A stretch of DNA of 64,000 bases from Streptomyces sp. PKU-EA00015. GTDB lineage: Bacteria; Actinomycetota; Actinomycetes; Streptomycetales; Streptomycetaceae. The DNA is taken from contig NZ_JABZEE010000011.1 of the NCBI RefSeq assembly GCF_013387495.1, positions 124,001-188,000 of the forward strand, written 5' to 3'. Positions 8,039-16,275 of the stretch are shown piece after piece (the stretch's first letter is position 1; the number at the start of each line of letters is the position of its first letter). The notes beneath the pieces were generated by a model. That model had not been told where the DNA came from, searched no databases, and saw nothing but the letters and a program-made list of their open reading frames with translations. Both the position numbers and the translations under genes were made by a program.

Positions 8039-8545
8039 ATGGCCGCCTTCAAGGTCAGGAATCTGTGGACCGCGTTCGTCACCGCGTTCTTCGCACTGCT
8101 TGCCTCGGTGGGGCTCACCACCGCCGCCGCTGCCGCGTCGCAGCCCGCCGTCCGGACGTCCGACGAGCCGGTGAAGGCCCGTCCTCAGGTCTCCGGCGCC
8201 GTCCTGCCGGCCCAGAGCAGGAGGGCGGCCACGACACGCTGGCTGCCCACGACCCGGGACCGGTCCTTGCCGCCGACGATGAAGCAGCGCATCGGCGCCG
8301 AGGCCCATGGCGCCTCCCCTGCCACCAGGCATCTGCCCGCGCTCGAAGCCGACGCCGCCGACATGGCCGAGGCCGATGCCCCGGCAGCTGTCCCCGCCGT
8401 CTCGTCCGCCGTCGCCGCCGCACCCGCCGCCGCGGCGCACCCGACCGGATCCCGGCGGACGGCACGCACGACGCTCGCCGCACGTCCCGCGACCGGCGCC
8501 CCGGCCGCCGCTCCCGTCCGTTCGTCCTACGCCGCAGCGGCGTGA
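8039..8545 (+). CDS. Small Ala-rich exported protein (DUF6344-like)
   Basis: 168 residues from ATG 8039. The N-terminus (VRNLWTAFVTAFFALLASVG) is a signal peptide or membrane anchor, possibly cleaved after TTAAAAA. The rest is Ala/Pro/Arg-rich with no recognised domain or Cys. It resembles short Streptomyces proteins listed as DUF6344, recalled from memory and not checked. Function unknown. It converges on the DUF5324 gene and shares a terminator with it. Confidence 0.65.
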   Translation: MAAFKVRNLWTAFVTAFFALLASVGLTTAAAAASQPAVRTSDEPVKARPQVSGAVLPAQSRRAATTRWLPTTRDRSLPPTMKQRIGAEAHGASPATRHLPALEADAADMAEADAPAAVPAVSSAVAAAPAAAAHPTGSRRTARTTLAARPATGAPAAAPVRSSYAAAA

Positions 8546-8576
8546 GGCGCCGGGAGCGTCCTTTTCTCCCGGCGCC
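8546..8576. terminator. Shared terminator of two convergent genes
   Basis: Perfect 11-bp arms GGCGCCGGGAG (8546-8556) and CTCCCGGCGCC (8566-8576) enclose a loop containing TTTT. It starts at the base after the stop of the 8039 gene and 24 bases past the stop of the opposing DUF5324 gene. Confidence 0.75.
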
Positions 8577-8600
8577 ATCTCCCACAGGGACGGAATACGG

Positions 8601-9281
8601 TCAGCGACCCTCGTCGCGGTCCGAGGACTCCGCCTCGTCCTGCTTCATCCGGACCTCGGGATCGAGATCGGACGTGGTGCTGCCGTCGACGGACGACAGC
8701 GGGGCCCGGTCGGAGACCTCCGTGGCGGCGGGCGGTTCCACCAGCCAGTCCGGGTTCGCCTGCTTGTCCCACCACTTCCAGGCGGCGAAAGCGCCGCCGG
8801 CCAGTACGCCGACCAGTGCAACACCCTTGAAGACACGTCCGGCCCTGGATCGCCGTTCGTGCTTCCTCACAAGCTTCCGGATCTCCTTCGCCGTCACCTG
8901 TCCGCGCAGAGCGGCAATGACGGCAGCAGAACGGGCCACAGCCTCCTGCCGCACGGGCTGGGCGACGGCCACCGCGTGCTCGACACGCGGAACGGTGTAG
9001 TCAGCCGCCTGATGCGCGGCCCTCCGGGCCTGTACAGCAGCCCGGTGCGCGGCCTTGTCGATCTTGGGCGGCACATGCGGCGCCACACGTGCGCCGTACT
9101 GGGTACGGGCCTGAGCAGCGGCCTTGGAGACTTTTGGCGCGAGCCGTACGCGGGCTTCGCGCGCATAGAGCGCGGCGTGGTCCTTGGCCGTGCCGGCGTA
9201 GGGCGCCACCACTTCCGCGGCGTGCTGCACGCTCTCCTTCGCCGTACCGGTCGCGGCGCGCACGCTGTCCATGCGGGTCAC
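8601..9281 (-). CDS. DUF5324 family protein
   Basis: 226 residues from GTG 9281, placed directly behind a GGAGGAGGA ribosome site; in-frame upstream codons lack one. The first ~160 residues are an Ala/Lys/Arg-rich, helix-forming, repeat-like region (TAKESVQHAAEVVAPYAGTA, VRLAPKVSKAAAQARTQYG), reminiscent of apolipoprotein- or LEA-like amphipathic segments. A single membrane helix follows near residues 167-183 (VFKGVALVGVLAGGAFAAW), then an acidic Ser/Asp/Glu tail. DUF5324 proteins are known from Streptomyces without a function. No operon partner. Confidence 0.8.
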   Translation of the reverse strand: MTRMDSVRAATGTAKESVQHAAEVVAPYAGTAKDHAALYAREARVRLAPKVSKAAAQARTQYGARVAPHVPPKIDKAAHRAAVQARRAAHQAADYTVPRVEHAVAVAQPVRQEAVARSAAVIAALRGQVTAKEIRKLVRKHERRSRAGRVFKGVALVGVLAGGAFAAWKWWDKQANPDWLVEPPAATEVSDRAPLSSVDGSTTSDLDPEVRMKQDEAESSDRDEGR

Positions 9282-9562
9282 GGGATCCTCCTCCTCGGTG
9301 GCGTTCTGGTGGGTCTGGGGTTTGTCCCCAGTTGGGCACAGTTCCGCCTTTCCACCCGATTGAAAATCATGCCTGTTGAGCGCTCCCTCGGCATGTGGGG
9401 CGGGCATCCGGGTCATGTCGGGACCCCGCGGACGGCACGTGCCTGTTTACGTGTTCGGGTCGAAGAGTGCTTGTGCGACGGCTACCCCGCCGCCTTTCCG
9501 TGTACGCCGCCCCGCCGTGCGAGGATCGGGGGACGTCAGAGAAGACTTACGGAAGGCAGACC

Positions 9563-10096
9563 GTGGCCGAGCAGCTTTACGCCACCCTCAAGACCAGCCA
9601 AGGCGACATCGAGATCCGGCTCCTGCCGAACCACGCGCCCAAGACGGTGAAGAACTTCGTCGATCTCGCGACCGGCGAGCGCGAATGGGTCCACCCGGGT
9701 ACCGGCAAGAAGTCCACGGACAAGCTGTACGACGGGACCGTCTTCCACCGTGTGATCAGCGGCTTCATGATCCAGGGCGGTGACCCCCTGGGCAACGGCA
9801 CCGGCGGCCCGGGCTACGAGTTCGGCGACGAGTTCCACCCCGAGCTGGCCTTCGACAAGCCGTACCTGCTGGCCATGGCCAACGCCGGCCCGGGCACCAA
9901 CGGCTCACAGTTCTTCATCACCGTGGCACCGACCGCGTGGCTGACGCGCAAGCACACCATCTTCGGCGAGGTCGCGACGGAAGCCGGCAAGAAGGTCGTG
10001 GACGCCATCGTGGCCACCCAGACCAATCCGCGCACCGACCGCCCGCTCAACGACGTCGTGATCGAGTCGGTCGTCGTGGAGAAGCGCGAGAGCTGA
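9563..10096 (+). CDS. Peptidyl-prolyl cis-trans isomerase (cyclophilin type)
   Basis: 177 residues from GTG 9563, after GGAAGG. It catalyses cis-trans isomerisation of Xaa-Pro bonds and is probably cytoplasmic, as no signal peptide is present. Cyclophilin signatures are intact: GTVFHRVISGFMIQGGDP, LAMANAGPGTNGSQFFIT and the WLTRKHTIFGEV loop. The catalytic Arg lies in FHRV and the cyclosporin-pocket Trp in AWLTRKH. Length is usual for the single-domain bacterial type. It precedes the rhomboid gene but is separated from it by a hairpin terminator. Confidence 0.93.
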   Translation: MAEQLYATLKTSQGDIEIRLLPNHAPKTVKNFVDLATGEREWVHPGTGKKSTDKLYDGTVFHRVISGFMIQGGDPLGNGTGGPGYEFGDEFHPELAFDKPYLLAMANAGPGTNGSQFFITVAPTAWLTRKHTIFGEVATEAGKKVVDAIVATQTNPRTDRPLNDVVIESVVVEKRES

Positions 10097-10126
10097 TCCC
10101 GCGGGATTCCCGTGCGGGAACCTTTT

Positions 10127-10158
10127 CGCCCTGTCCGTCCGTAAGGATGGACAGGGCG
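10127..10158 (+). terminator. Hairpin between the cyclophilin and rhomboid genes
   Basis: CGCCCTGTCCGTCC (10127-10140) pairs with GGATGGACAGGGCG (10145-10158) with one wobble and a GTAA loop. It lies 30 bases after the cyclophilin stop, and a smaller hairpin (10107-10120) precedes it. Confidence 0.7.
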
Positions 10159-10191
10159 GTGTCGCGCGAGCCCGGAAGACGAGGGGACCTC

Positions 10192-11088
10192 ATGGACCAG
10201 GCGCCAGGCAGTCCGCAGGAGCCGCAGGACACCCATGGCCTGCCCGGCTGCTACCGGCACCCGGGCCGCGAGACGGGTATCCACTGCACCCGCTGCGAGC
10301 GTCCGATCTGCACGGACTGCATGATCAGCGCGTCGGTCGGCTTCCAGTGTCCGGACTGCGTGCGCACCGGGTCGGGCACGGGCCACGCGCCCGACGCGAA
10401 CCGGCCGCGGACGATCGCGGGCGGGACCGTGACGGCGGATCCGCGCCTGGTGACGAAGGTGCTGCTGGCGATCAATCTGGTGGTGTTCGTCCTGGGCGCT
10501 GTGAACGACCGCCTGGTGGACGCGCTGGCCCTGATCGGTCAGTGGCCGCCCGCGCCGTTCCTTCCCAGCGAGGGTGTCGCCGAGGGCGAGTGGTACCGCC
10601 TCGTGACTTCGATGTTCCTGCACCAGGAGATCTGGCACATCGCGTTCAACATGCTGGGCCTGTGGTGGCTGGGCGGTCCGCTCGAGCAGGCTCTCGGCCG
10701 TTCCCGCTACCTGGCCCTGTACCTGATCTCGGGACTGGCGGGCAGCGCCCTCACCTATCTCCTGGCCGATCCCGGGCAGGGTTCGCTGGGGGCCTCCGGC
10801 GCGATCTTCGGTCTCCTCGGCGCCACCATGGTCCTCATGCGGCGGCTGCGGTACGACATGCGCCCGGTCATCGCCCTGCTGGCGATCAACCTGGTGATCA
10901 CCTTCTTCTGGCCGGGCATCGCCTGGCAGGCCCACGTCGGTGGTCTGATCGCCGGCGCGGCCATCGCCTACGGGCTCGTCCACGCCCCGCAGGGCAAGCG
11001 GCGCACCCTGGTCCAGCTCGGCGTGTGCGCGCTCGTCCTGCTCGTCTCGCTCGTGGTCGTCGTGGCGCGGACCCTCGCGCTCAGCTGA
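10192..11088 (+). CDS. Rhomboid family intramembrane serine protease
   Basis: 298 residues from ATG 10192 (GAGGGGA upstream). The N-terminus carries a B-box-like zinc site, CYRHPGRETGIHCTRC, followed by CTDC and CPDC, which is usual in actinobacterial rhomboids. The membrane region begins near residue 88 with six or seven helices. The catalytic dyad is visible as Ser202 in GASGAIFG and His248 in AHVGG; the L1 loop WYRLVTSMFLHQEIWHIAFN and the GxxxExxxG-like GGPLEQALG are present. Substrates are unknown. The zinc-binding head may bind a partner. Confidence 0.93.
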   Translation: MDQAPGSPQEPQDTHGLPGCYRHPGRETGIHCTRCERPICTDCMISASVGFQCPDCVRTGSGTGHAPDANRPRTIAGGTVTADPRLVTKVLLAINLVVFVLGAVNDRLVDALALIGQWPPAPFLPSEGVAEGEWYRLVTSMFLHQEIWHIAFNMLGLWWLGGPLEQALGRSRYLALYLISGLAGSALTYLLADPGQGSLGASGAIFGLLGATMVLMRRLRYDMRPVIALLAINLVITFFWPGIAWQAHVGGLIAGAAIAYGLVHAPQGKRRTLVQLGVCALVLLVSLVVVVARTLALS

Positions 11089-11113
11089 TCCGCGGCGGCA
11101 TCTTTCCCCAAAG

Positions 11114-11313
11114 TTGTCCACAGCGTGTGTCGGATCTTGTGCACACTGTGGGAACAAGCGTACCCCTCGTTACTGACCTGGGGTTTCGTGGTCGCGACGA
11201 GGGGCCTTCAGCTTCACCGGCCCGGCCGAGGCAATCACATCGGCGTCAACGTCCGGAGAGTTATCCACAGATCGTCTGACCTTTTCCCCTGCTGTGGACA
11301 ACCGTGTGGATAA
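11114..11313. promoter_or_regulatory. Cluster of DnaA-box-like sequences between the rhomboid gene and crgA
   Basis: Within 200 bases there are TTGTCCACA (11114-11122), TTGTGCACA (11137-11145, one mismatch), TTATCCACA (11261-11269), TGTGGACAA (11293-11301, reverse strand) and TGTGGATAA (11305-11313, reverse strand). TTGTCCACA is the preferred Streptomyces DnaA box and TTATCCACA the general bacterial one. The gap holds no gene. It may titrate DnaA or link crgA to replication; it is not itself the origin, since no dnaA/dnaN or dense AT-rich unwinding region is seen. Confidence 0.65.
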
Positions 11314-11349
11314 CCTCAGGGCAGGGCTTGACGGCCGACGGCGCGGAAG

Positions 11350-11607
11350 CTACTTCCACTGCGTGGAGACACCGAAGCCCGCGGCGATGAAGCCGAAGCC
11401 CGCGACGATGTTCCAGTTGCCGAAGCTCTTGATCGGCAGGTCGCCCTCGGTCACGTAGAAGAGAACGATCCAGGCGAGACCGATCAGGAACAGCGCGAGC
11501 ATCACCGGCGCGACCCAGCTGCGGCTGGTCAGCTTGATGTTCGTGGCCTGCTTCGAGGCCGGCGGCGGCGTGAAGTCGGCCTTCTTGCGGATACGTGACT
11601 TCGGCAC
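11350..11607 (-). CDS. crgA: Cell division inhibitor protein CrgA
   Basis: 85 residues from ATG 11607. Hallmarks are a basic N-terminus ([16 protein letters not shown]), two membrane helices (about residues 31-52, [20 protein letters not shown], and 63-80) and the short linker [12 protein letters not shown]. CrgA coordinates reproductive growth and FtsZ-ring assembly in Streptomyces and is part of the divisome in mycobacteria. It is a membrane protein of the septum. It is divergent from the DUF881/sortase operon and adjacent to the DnaA-box cluster that lies 3' of it. Confidence 0.95.
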   Translation of the reverse strand: MPKSRIRKKADFTPPPASKQATNIKLTSRSWVAPVMLALFLIGLAWIVLFYVTEGDLPIKSFGNWNIVAGFGFIAAGFGVSTQWK

Positions 11608-11748
11608 GAGGGACTCTCCTGTCGATGCGCTTGCGTGACCGCGCAGGTAACTGTGGCTGGCGCCGGGGCCGGCGCGAGGGGGACCATCGGTTCCCCCGGG
11701 CGTCCGTTAGCGTAGTGCTTCCGCGGTGCGGAAGGAGATAAGGGTACG

Positions 11749-12516
11749 TTGCGCAATTCTGCCGACTCCCCGCAAGGGGCGGTTCGCCGCACCAGGTGGC
11801 GGCTTGTCCGCCTGCTCACGGCTGCCGTTTTCGCCCTCGCCGGTCTGATCTTCGTCACGAGCTTCAACACCGCCAAGGGCACGGATCTGCGCACCGACGA
11901 CTCCCTGCTGAAGCTCTCCGACCTGATCAAACAGCGCAGCGCCGTCAACGGCGACCTCGAGGAGTCCACCGCTTCCGTACGCGACGACGTCGACGCCCTC
12001 GCCCAGCGCGACGACGGCTCGACCGAGGCGGAGGACGCCAGGCTCAACGCCCTGGAGGAGTCCGCGGGCACCGAAAAGCTGAGCGGCAAGGCCGTGACCG
12101 TCACGCTCGACGACGCCCCGCCGAACGCCCAGGCCGCTCCCGGCTACCCCGAACCCCAGGCCAACGACCTGGTCATCCACCAGCAGGACCTGCAGGCCGT
12201 GGTCAACGCGCTGTGGCAGGGCGGGGCCCAGGGCATCCAGGTCATGGACCAGCGGCTGATCTCCACCAGTGCCGTACGGTGCGTGGGCAACACGCTGATC
12301 CTCCAGGGGCGCGTCTACTCCCCGCCCTACAAGATCACCGCTGTCGGTGACCAGGAGGCGCTCAAGAAGGCGCTCGCGAAGTCACCCGCGGTCCAGAACT
12401 ACCAGCTGTACGTGGAGGCCTACGGCCTCGGCTGGAAAGTGGACGAGGACGAGCGGGTGACTCTTCCGGGTTACTCGGGCACAGTGGATCTCCACTACGC
12501 GAAGCCCGCCGGGTAG
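11749..12516 (+). CDS. DUF881 family membrane-anchored protein
   Basis: 255 residues starting at TTG 11749, after GGAGATAAGGG. There is one N-terminal membrane helix (about residues 18-38, LVRLLTAAVFALAGLIFVTS), then a coiled-coil-prone extracytoplasmic region rich in Asp/Glu/Leu. The DUF881 core follows: VTVTLDDAP, NDLVIHQQDLQAVVNALWQG and GAQGIQVMDQRLISTSAVRC. DUF881 proteins lie beside division or sortase genes in actinobacteria, but their activity is unknown. First gene of the run leading to the sortases. Confidence 0.9.
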   Translation: MRNSADSPQGAVRRTRWRLVRLLTAAVFALAGLIFVTSFNTAKGTDLRTDDSLLKLSDLIKQRSAVNGDLEESTASVRDDVDALAQRDDGSTEAEDARLNALEESAGTEKLSGKAVTVTLDDAPPNAQAAPGYPEPQANDLVIHQQDLQAVVNALWQGGAQGIQVMDQRLISTSAVRCVGNTLILQGRVYSPPYKITAVGDQEALKKALAKSPAVQNYQLYVEAYGLGWKVDEDERVTLPGYSGTVDLHYAKPAG

Positions 12517-12561
12517 CGCTCAGGCCGCCCGGAGGGCGCCGCCGGTCGGTGGAGCCTGGGG

Positions 12562-13269
12562 GTGCACGTGAGAGTGCGGCTGCTCGTACGGACCTTCAGC
12601 GAACTGTGCATCACGGCGGGCACGTTGATCGTGCTGTTCGTCGTCTACGTGATGTTCTGGACCGGTGTCGAGGCCGAGGGCGCGACGGAAGGCCAGATCG
12701 ACCGGCTGCGGGACAGCTGGACCGGGGCCCCGGTGGCGACACCCGCGCCCGACCGCGCGAGGCCGGCCGCCCCCGAGGAGTACGAGCCCGGAAAGCCTTT
12801 CGCTGTCATGCACATCCCGCGCTTCGGGAAGGACTGGGACTGGCCGGTCCTCGAAGGCACCGGCACGGGGGTCCTCAAGAAGGGGCTCGGGCACTACGCG
12901 GGGACCGCCGCCCTGGGCGAGACGGGCAACTTCGCGGTCGCCGGCCACCGCCGCACGTACGGCGACCCCTTCAGGGACTTCCCGCGGCTGCGCGCGGGGG
13001 ACGCCGTCGTGCTGACGGACGGGACTACCTGGTTCACCTACCGGATCGTGAAGGCCCCCTACCGCACGCTGCCCACCGACATCGGCGTCATCGCGCCCGT
13101 GCCGGATCCGGTCGAGGCCGGCGCCGCCGGATTCGACGGACCGGGCCGCTATCTGACGCTGACCACGTGCGAGCCGGAGTGGGGCAGCAGCCACCGGCTC
13201 GTCGTCTGGGCGCACCTCGATGCGACGCAGCCTGTGACCGACGGCAAACCGCGGGCTTTCCACAGCTGA
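12562..13269 (+). CDS. Class E sortase (first of three)
   Basis: 235 residues from GTG 12562 (GTG 12568 and 12574 are close alternatives). An N-terminal membrane anchor (about residues 13-33) precedes a sortase domain. Catalytic residues visible are His in AVAGHRRTYGDPF, Cys in TLTTCEP and the Arg in SSHRLVVWAH. Sortases cleave a sorting signal and attach the protein to the peptidoglycan cross-bridge. Class E enzymes prefer LAXTG signals. This copy diverges from the other two in its lid and linker and sits ahead of pabA, so its substrate may differ. Confidence 0.88.
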   Translation: MHVRVRLLVRTFSELCITAGTLIVLFVVYVMFWTGVEAEGATEGQIDRLRDSWTGAPVATPAPDRARPAAPEEYEPGKPFAVMHIPRFGKDWDWPVLEGTGTGVLKKGLGHYAGTAALGETGNFAVAGHRRTYGDPFRDFPRLRAGDAVVLTDGTTWFTYRIVKAPYRTLPTDIGVIAPVPDPVEAGAAGFDGPGRYLTLTTCEPEWGSSHRLVVWAHLDATQPVTDGKPRAFHS

Positions 13270-13326
13270 CCCCCGGGGCCCGCGCCGCCCTTTAGTCTGG
13301 TGCCGTACCGAACGGAAAGGGACGGC

Positions 13327-13500
13327 ATGTACGGCTGGATCTGGCGACATCTGCCGGGGAACGCATGGGTGCGGGCGGTCATCTCGCTCGTGCTGGTCCT
13401 GGCGGTCGTCTTCGTACTGTTCCAGTACGTCTTCCCGTGGGCGGAGCCGTTGCTCCCGTTCAACGACGTGACGGTCGACGGAGAGGGAGCGGCCCGATGA
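13327..13500 (+). CDS. 57-residue single-helix membrane protein
   Basis: Starts at ATG 13327, after GGAAAGGGA. It has an N-terminal Trp-rich segment (MYGWIWRHLPGNAWVR), one membrane helix (about residues 19-40, AVISLVLVLAVVFVLFQYVF) and a short external tail. Its stop overlaps the pabA start by 4 bases, so the two are translationally coupled. It is a typical small Streptomyces protein of unknown role between sortase genes and may assist the sortases. Confidence 0.8.
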   Translation: MYGWIWRHLPGNAWVRAVISLVLVLAVVFVLFQYVFPWAEPLLPFNDVTVDGEGAAR

Positions 13501-14135
13501 GCACACGCATCCTCGTCGTCGACAACTACGACAGCTTCGTCTTCAACCTCGTCCAGTACCTCTACCAGCTCGGCGCCGAGTGCGAAGTGGTGCGCAACGA
13601 CGAGGTGTCCCTGGAGCACGCGCAGGACGGCTTCGACGGCGTGCTGCTCTCCCCCGGCCCGGGCGCACCCGAACAGGCCGGTGTCTGCATCGACATGGTC
13701 CGCCACTGCGCGGCCACGGGCGTGCCCGTCTTCGGCGTCTGCCTGGGCATGCAGTCGATGGCGGTGGCCTACGGCGGCGTGGTCGACCGTGCCCCTGAGC
13801 TGTTGCACGGCAAGACCTCGCTGGTCACCCACGAGGGCAAGGGCGTCTTCTCCGGGCTGCCGTCGCCCTTCACGGCGACGCGCTACCACTCGCTGGCCGC
13901 CGAGCCCGCCGACCTGCCGGCCGAGCTCGAGGTGACCGCCCGTACGGCCGACGGCATCATCATGGGTCTGCGCCACCGTGAACTGCCCGTCGAGGGCGTC
14001 CAGTTCCACCCCGAGTCCGTCCTGACCGAGCACGGCCATCTCATGCTCGCCAACTGGCTGGTGCAGTGCGGCGACGCCGGAGCCGTCGGGCGTTCGGCAG
14101 GGCTCGCACCGGTGGTGGGCAAGGCACTGGCGTGA
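13497..14135 (+). CDS. pabA: Glutamine amidotransferase, aminodeoxychorismate/anthranilate synthase component II
   Basis: 212 residues from ATG 13497. A class I amidotransferase that releases ammonia from glutamine for a chorismate-using synthase. The triad is intact: Cys82 in GVCLGMQ, with His and Glu in FHPES near the C-terminus; the oxyanion motif SPGPGAPEQAG is also present. PabA and TrpG cannot be told apart from sequence alone. No component I gene is in the window, so its partner is elsewhere. It is sandwiched between, and overlapping with, membrane and sortase genes, with which it shares no obvious pathway. Confidence 0.88.
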   Translation: MSTRILVVDNYDSFVFNLVQYLYQLGAECEVVRNDEVSLEHAQDGFDGVLLSPGPGAPEQAGVCIDMVRHCAATGVPVFGVCLGMQSMAVAYGGVVDRAPELLHGKTSLVTHEGKGVFSGLPSPFTATRYHSLAAEPADLPAELEVTARTADGIIMGLRHRELPVEGVQFHPESVLTEHGHLMLANWLVQCGDAGAVGRSAGLAPVVGKALA

Positions 14136-15487
14136 GCGCCGTGCGCCCCGGGCACGAGCACGAGCAGGACGACGGGCGGCAGTACGGGGGCGAGGCAGGG
14201 CCCGGCTACGACCCCCTGACGGATCCCCTGCCCCCGGGCGAGCACGCCTCCCCCTGGTTCCGCGTGCCGACCGTGCCCGCGGGGCAGGAGAGCCAGGCCC
14301 TGCCGTACCCGGAGCCGCGGGCGGCAGGGGAGCCGGTCGACTGGTACGACCGCGAGGGCTACCGCCAGGACTGGTACGGCCCGGAGCCCGGAGGGGAGCC
14401 GGAGCCGGCCGGGGTACGGGCGTCGTCGCACGCCCCGGTCCCGCCGCGTCCGACGGTGCCAGGAGCCGAGCAGGCCGCGCCGCACACGGAGCTGTTCGAG
14501 ACCGAGCAGGCCCCGGCGGAGACCGCCGTGTTCGAGACCCTGGACCCTGGGACCAGGACCCCTGAGACTCCGGCCGCGGACTCCGGGCCGGCCGTTTCCG
14601 CCACCGCCCCGGTGACCGACGACGAGACGATGGCGCTGCGCACGTCCGACACGCGCCGCGCGGCCGAGGCGCCTCCGCGGCCGGGCCGGGCCGATCGGCG
14701 CCGAGCGGCGAAGGGCAGGGGCCGCAGGCGGCCCGCCGCAGCGGCCGCCGAGAAGCCCGCCGGGCCCGCGAAACCGATGTCGCGGGTCGAGGCGAGACGG
14801 GCGGCCAAGGCGGCGAAGGACAGTCCGGCCGTCATCGCCAGCCGTGCCATCGGCGAGCTGTTCATCACGTTCGGCGTGCTGATGCTGCTGTTCGTCACCT
14901 ATCAGCTGTGGTGGACGAACGTGCTGGCGGGGCAGCAGGCCGACAAGGCGGCGACCAAGATCCAGGACGACTGGTCCAAGGGCCGCAAGCCCGATGCCTT
15001 CGAACCGGGCCAGGGCTTCGCCATCATGTACATCCCGAGGCTGGACGTCGTGGTCCCCATCGCCGAGGGCATCGACAAGAACGGCGTCCTGGACCGCGGC
15101 ATGGTGGGCCACTACAGCGAGGGCAAGCTCAAGACCGCGATGCCCCACGACAAGCAGGGCAACTTCGCGGTCGCCGGCCACCGCAACACCCACGGGGAAC
15201 CGTTCCGCTACATCAACCACCTGGAGCCCGGCGACCCGATCGTCGTCGAGACGCAGGACACCTACTACACGTACGAGATGGCGAGCATCCTGCCGCAGAC
15301 CTCGCCGTCGAACGTGAGCGTGATCGGTCCCGTGCCGCCCGGCTCAGGTTTCACGCGGCCCGGCCGGTACATCACGCTGACGACCTGCACGCCGGAGTTC
15401 ACCAGTACCTACCGCATGATCGTGTGGGGCAAGATGGTCGAGGAACGGCCGCGCAGCAAGGGAAAACCCGACGCACTCGTCGGCTGA
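14132..15487 (+). CDS. srtE1: Class E sortase with long N-terminal extension (SrtE1-like)
   Basis: 451 residues from GTG 14132, which overlaps the pabA stop (GTGA). About 240 cytoplasmic residues are disordered and rich in Pro/Glu/Arg. The membrane helix lies near residues 245-265 (LFITFGVLMLLFVTYQLWW). The sortase domain follows, with His in AVAGHRNTHGEPF, Cys in TLTTCTPEF and a downstream Arg in TYRMIVWG. In S. coelicolor the paired enzymes SrtE1 and SrtE2 anchor long chaplins needed for aerial hyphae, and this locus has the same arrangement. Which of the two this is comes from gene order. Confidence 0.85.
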   Translation: MSAVRPGHEHEQDDGRQYGGEAGPGYDPLTDPLPPGEHASPWFRVPTVPAGQESQALPYPEPRAAGEPVDWYDREGYRQDWYGPEPGGEPEPAGVRASSHAPVPPRPTVPGAEQAAPHTELFETEQAPAETAVFETLDPGTRTPETPAADSGPAVSATAPVTDDETMALRTSDTRRAAEAPPRPGRADRRRAAKGRGRRRPAAAAAEKPAGPAKPMSRVEARRAAKAAKDSPAVIASRAIGELFITFGVLMLLFVTYQLWWTNVLAGQQADKAATKIQDDWSKGRKPDAFEPGQGFAIMYIPRLDVVVPIAEGIDKNGVLDRGMVGHYSEGKLKTAMPHDKQGNFAVAGHRNTHGEPFRYINHLEPGDPIVVETQDTYYTYEMASILPQTSPSNVSVIGPVPPGSGFTRPGRYITLTTCTPEFTSTYRMIVWGKMVEERPRSKGKPDALVG

Positions 15488-15526
15488 TGACGTCGGCCCA
15501 GACACTTCAAGACAGGAACAGGTGCA

Positions 15527-16204
15527 GTGGCACGTGCACGAAGCCGGATCGCCGGCGCCATCAGTGTCTTCGGGGAGCTGCTGATCACCGCGGGCGTGGT
15601 GCTGGGGCTCTTCGTCGCCTACTCGCTGTGGTGGACGAACGTCCTCGCAGACCGGGAGGCCTCCGAACAGAGCGACCGGATGCGCGACGACTGGGCGAGC
15701 AGCGGTCCCGGTGAGCTGGACACCAAGGACGGCATCGGCTTCCTGCACGTACCCGCCATGAAGAACGGCGAGGTGCTGGTGAAGAAGGGCACGGACACCA
15801 CGGCCCTCAACGACGGGATCGCCGGCTACTACACCGACCCGATCAAGTCCGCGCTCCCGTGGGACGACAAGGGCAACTTCACCTTGGCCGCGCACCGGGA
15901 CGGCCACGGCGCCAAGTTCCACAACATCCACAAGCTGCGCGAGGGCGACCCGATCATCTTCGAGACGAAGGACACCTGGTACGTCTACAAGGTCTACAAG
16001 ATGCTCCCGAAGACATCGAAGTACAACGTGGACGTGCTGCGGCCGGTCCCGGAGGAGTCGGGCAGGAAGAAGCCCGGCCGCTACATCACGCTGACGACGT
16101 GCACGCCGGTCTACACGTCGGACTACCGGTACATCGTGTGGGGCGAGCTGGAGCGCACGCAGAAGGTGGACGCGCAGCGGACGCCTCCGGCCGAGCTGCG
16201 GTAG
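15527..16204 (+). CDS. srtE2: Class E sortase (SrtE2-like)
   Basis: 225 residues from GTG 15527, 39 bases after the preceding sortase. Membrane anchor at residues 15-35 (FGELLITAGVVLGLFVAYSL). Catalytic His lies in LAAHRDGHGAKF, Cys in TLTTCTPVY and Arg in DYRYIVWGELE. It resembles its neighbour closely from the TM helix onward but lacks the long cytoplasmic extension, so the two are likely products of duplication. Probably attaches chaplin-type LAXTG proteins to the cell wall. Ends at the large terminator 16208-16272. Confidence 0.88.
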   Translation: MARARSRIAGAISVFGELLITAGVVLGLFVAYSLWWTNVLADREASEQSDRMRDDWASSGPGELDTKDGIGFLHVPAMKNGEVLVKKGTDTTALNDGIAGYYTDPIKSALPWDDKGNFTLAAHRDGHGAKFHNIHKLREGDPIIFETKDTWYVYKVYKMLPKTSKYNVDVLRPVPEESGRKKPGRYITLTTCTPVYTSDYRYIVWGELERTQKVDAQRTPPAELR

Positions 16205-16207
16205 AGC

Positions 16208-16272
16208 CCTTCACGGCACGGGAAAGCCCCGGCACCCCTCAGGGGTGCCGGGGCTTTCCCGTGCCGTGAAGG
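16208..16272. terminator. Large bidirectional terminator between srtE2 and pknB
   Basis: Two perfectly complementary 32-base arms (16208-16239 and 16241-16272) are separated by one base. They lie between the convergent stops of srtE2 (16204) and pknB (16276). Each direction ends in a short C/T-rich run. Very strong structure, able to stop both transcripts. Confidence 0.9.
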
Positions 16273-16275
16273 ACC

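Noticed and set aside
11089..11349. Chromosomal origin of replication
   Set aside because: DnaA boxes are present, but there are too few, with no AT-rich unwinding stretch and no dnaA/dnaN genes; more likely a titration or regulatory site.
13149..14039. Long minus-strand ORF opposite pabA and the sortases
   Set aside because: Composition typical of antisense shadows in GC-rich coding DNA and no recognisable motif.
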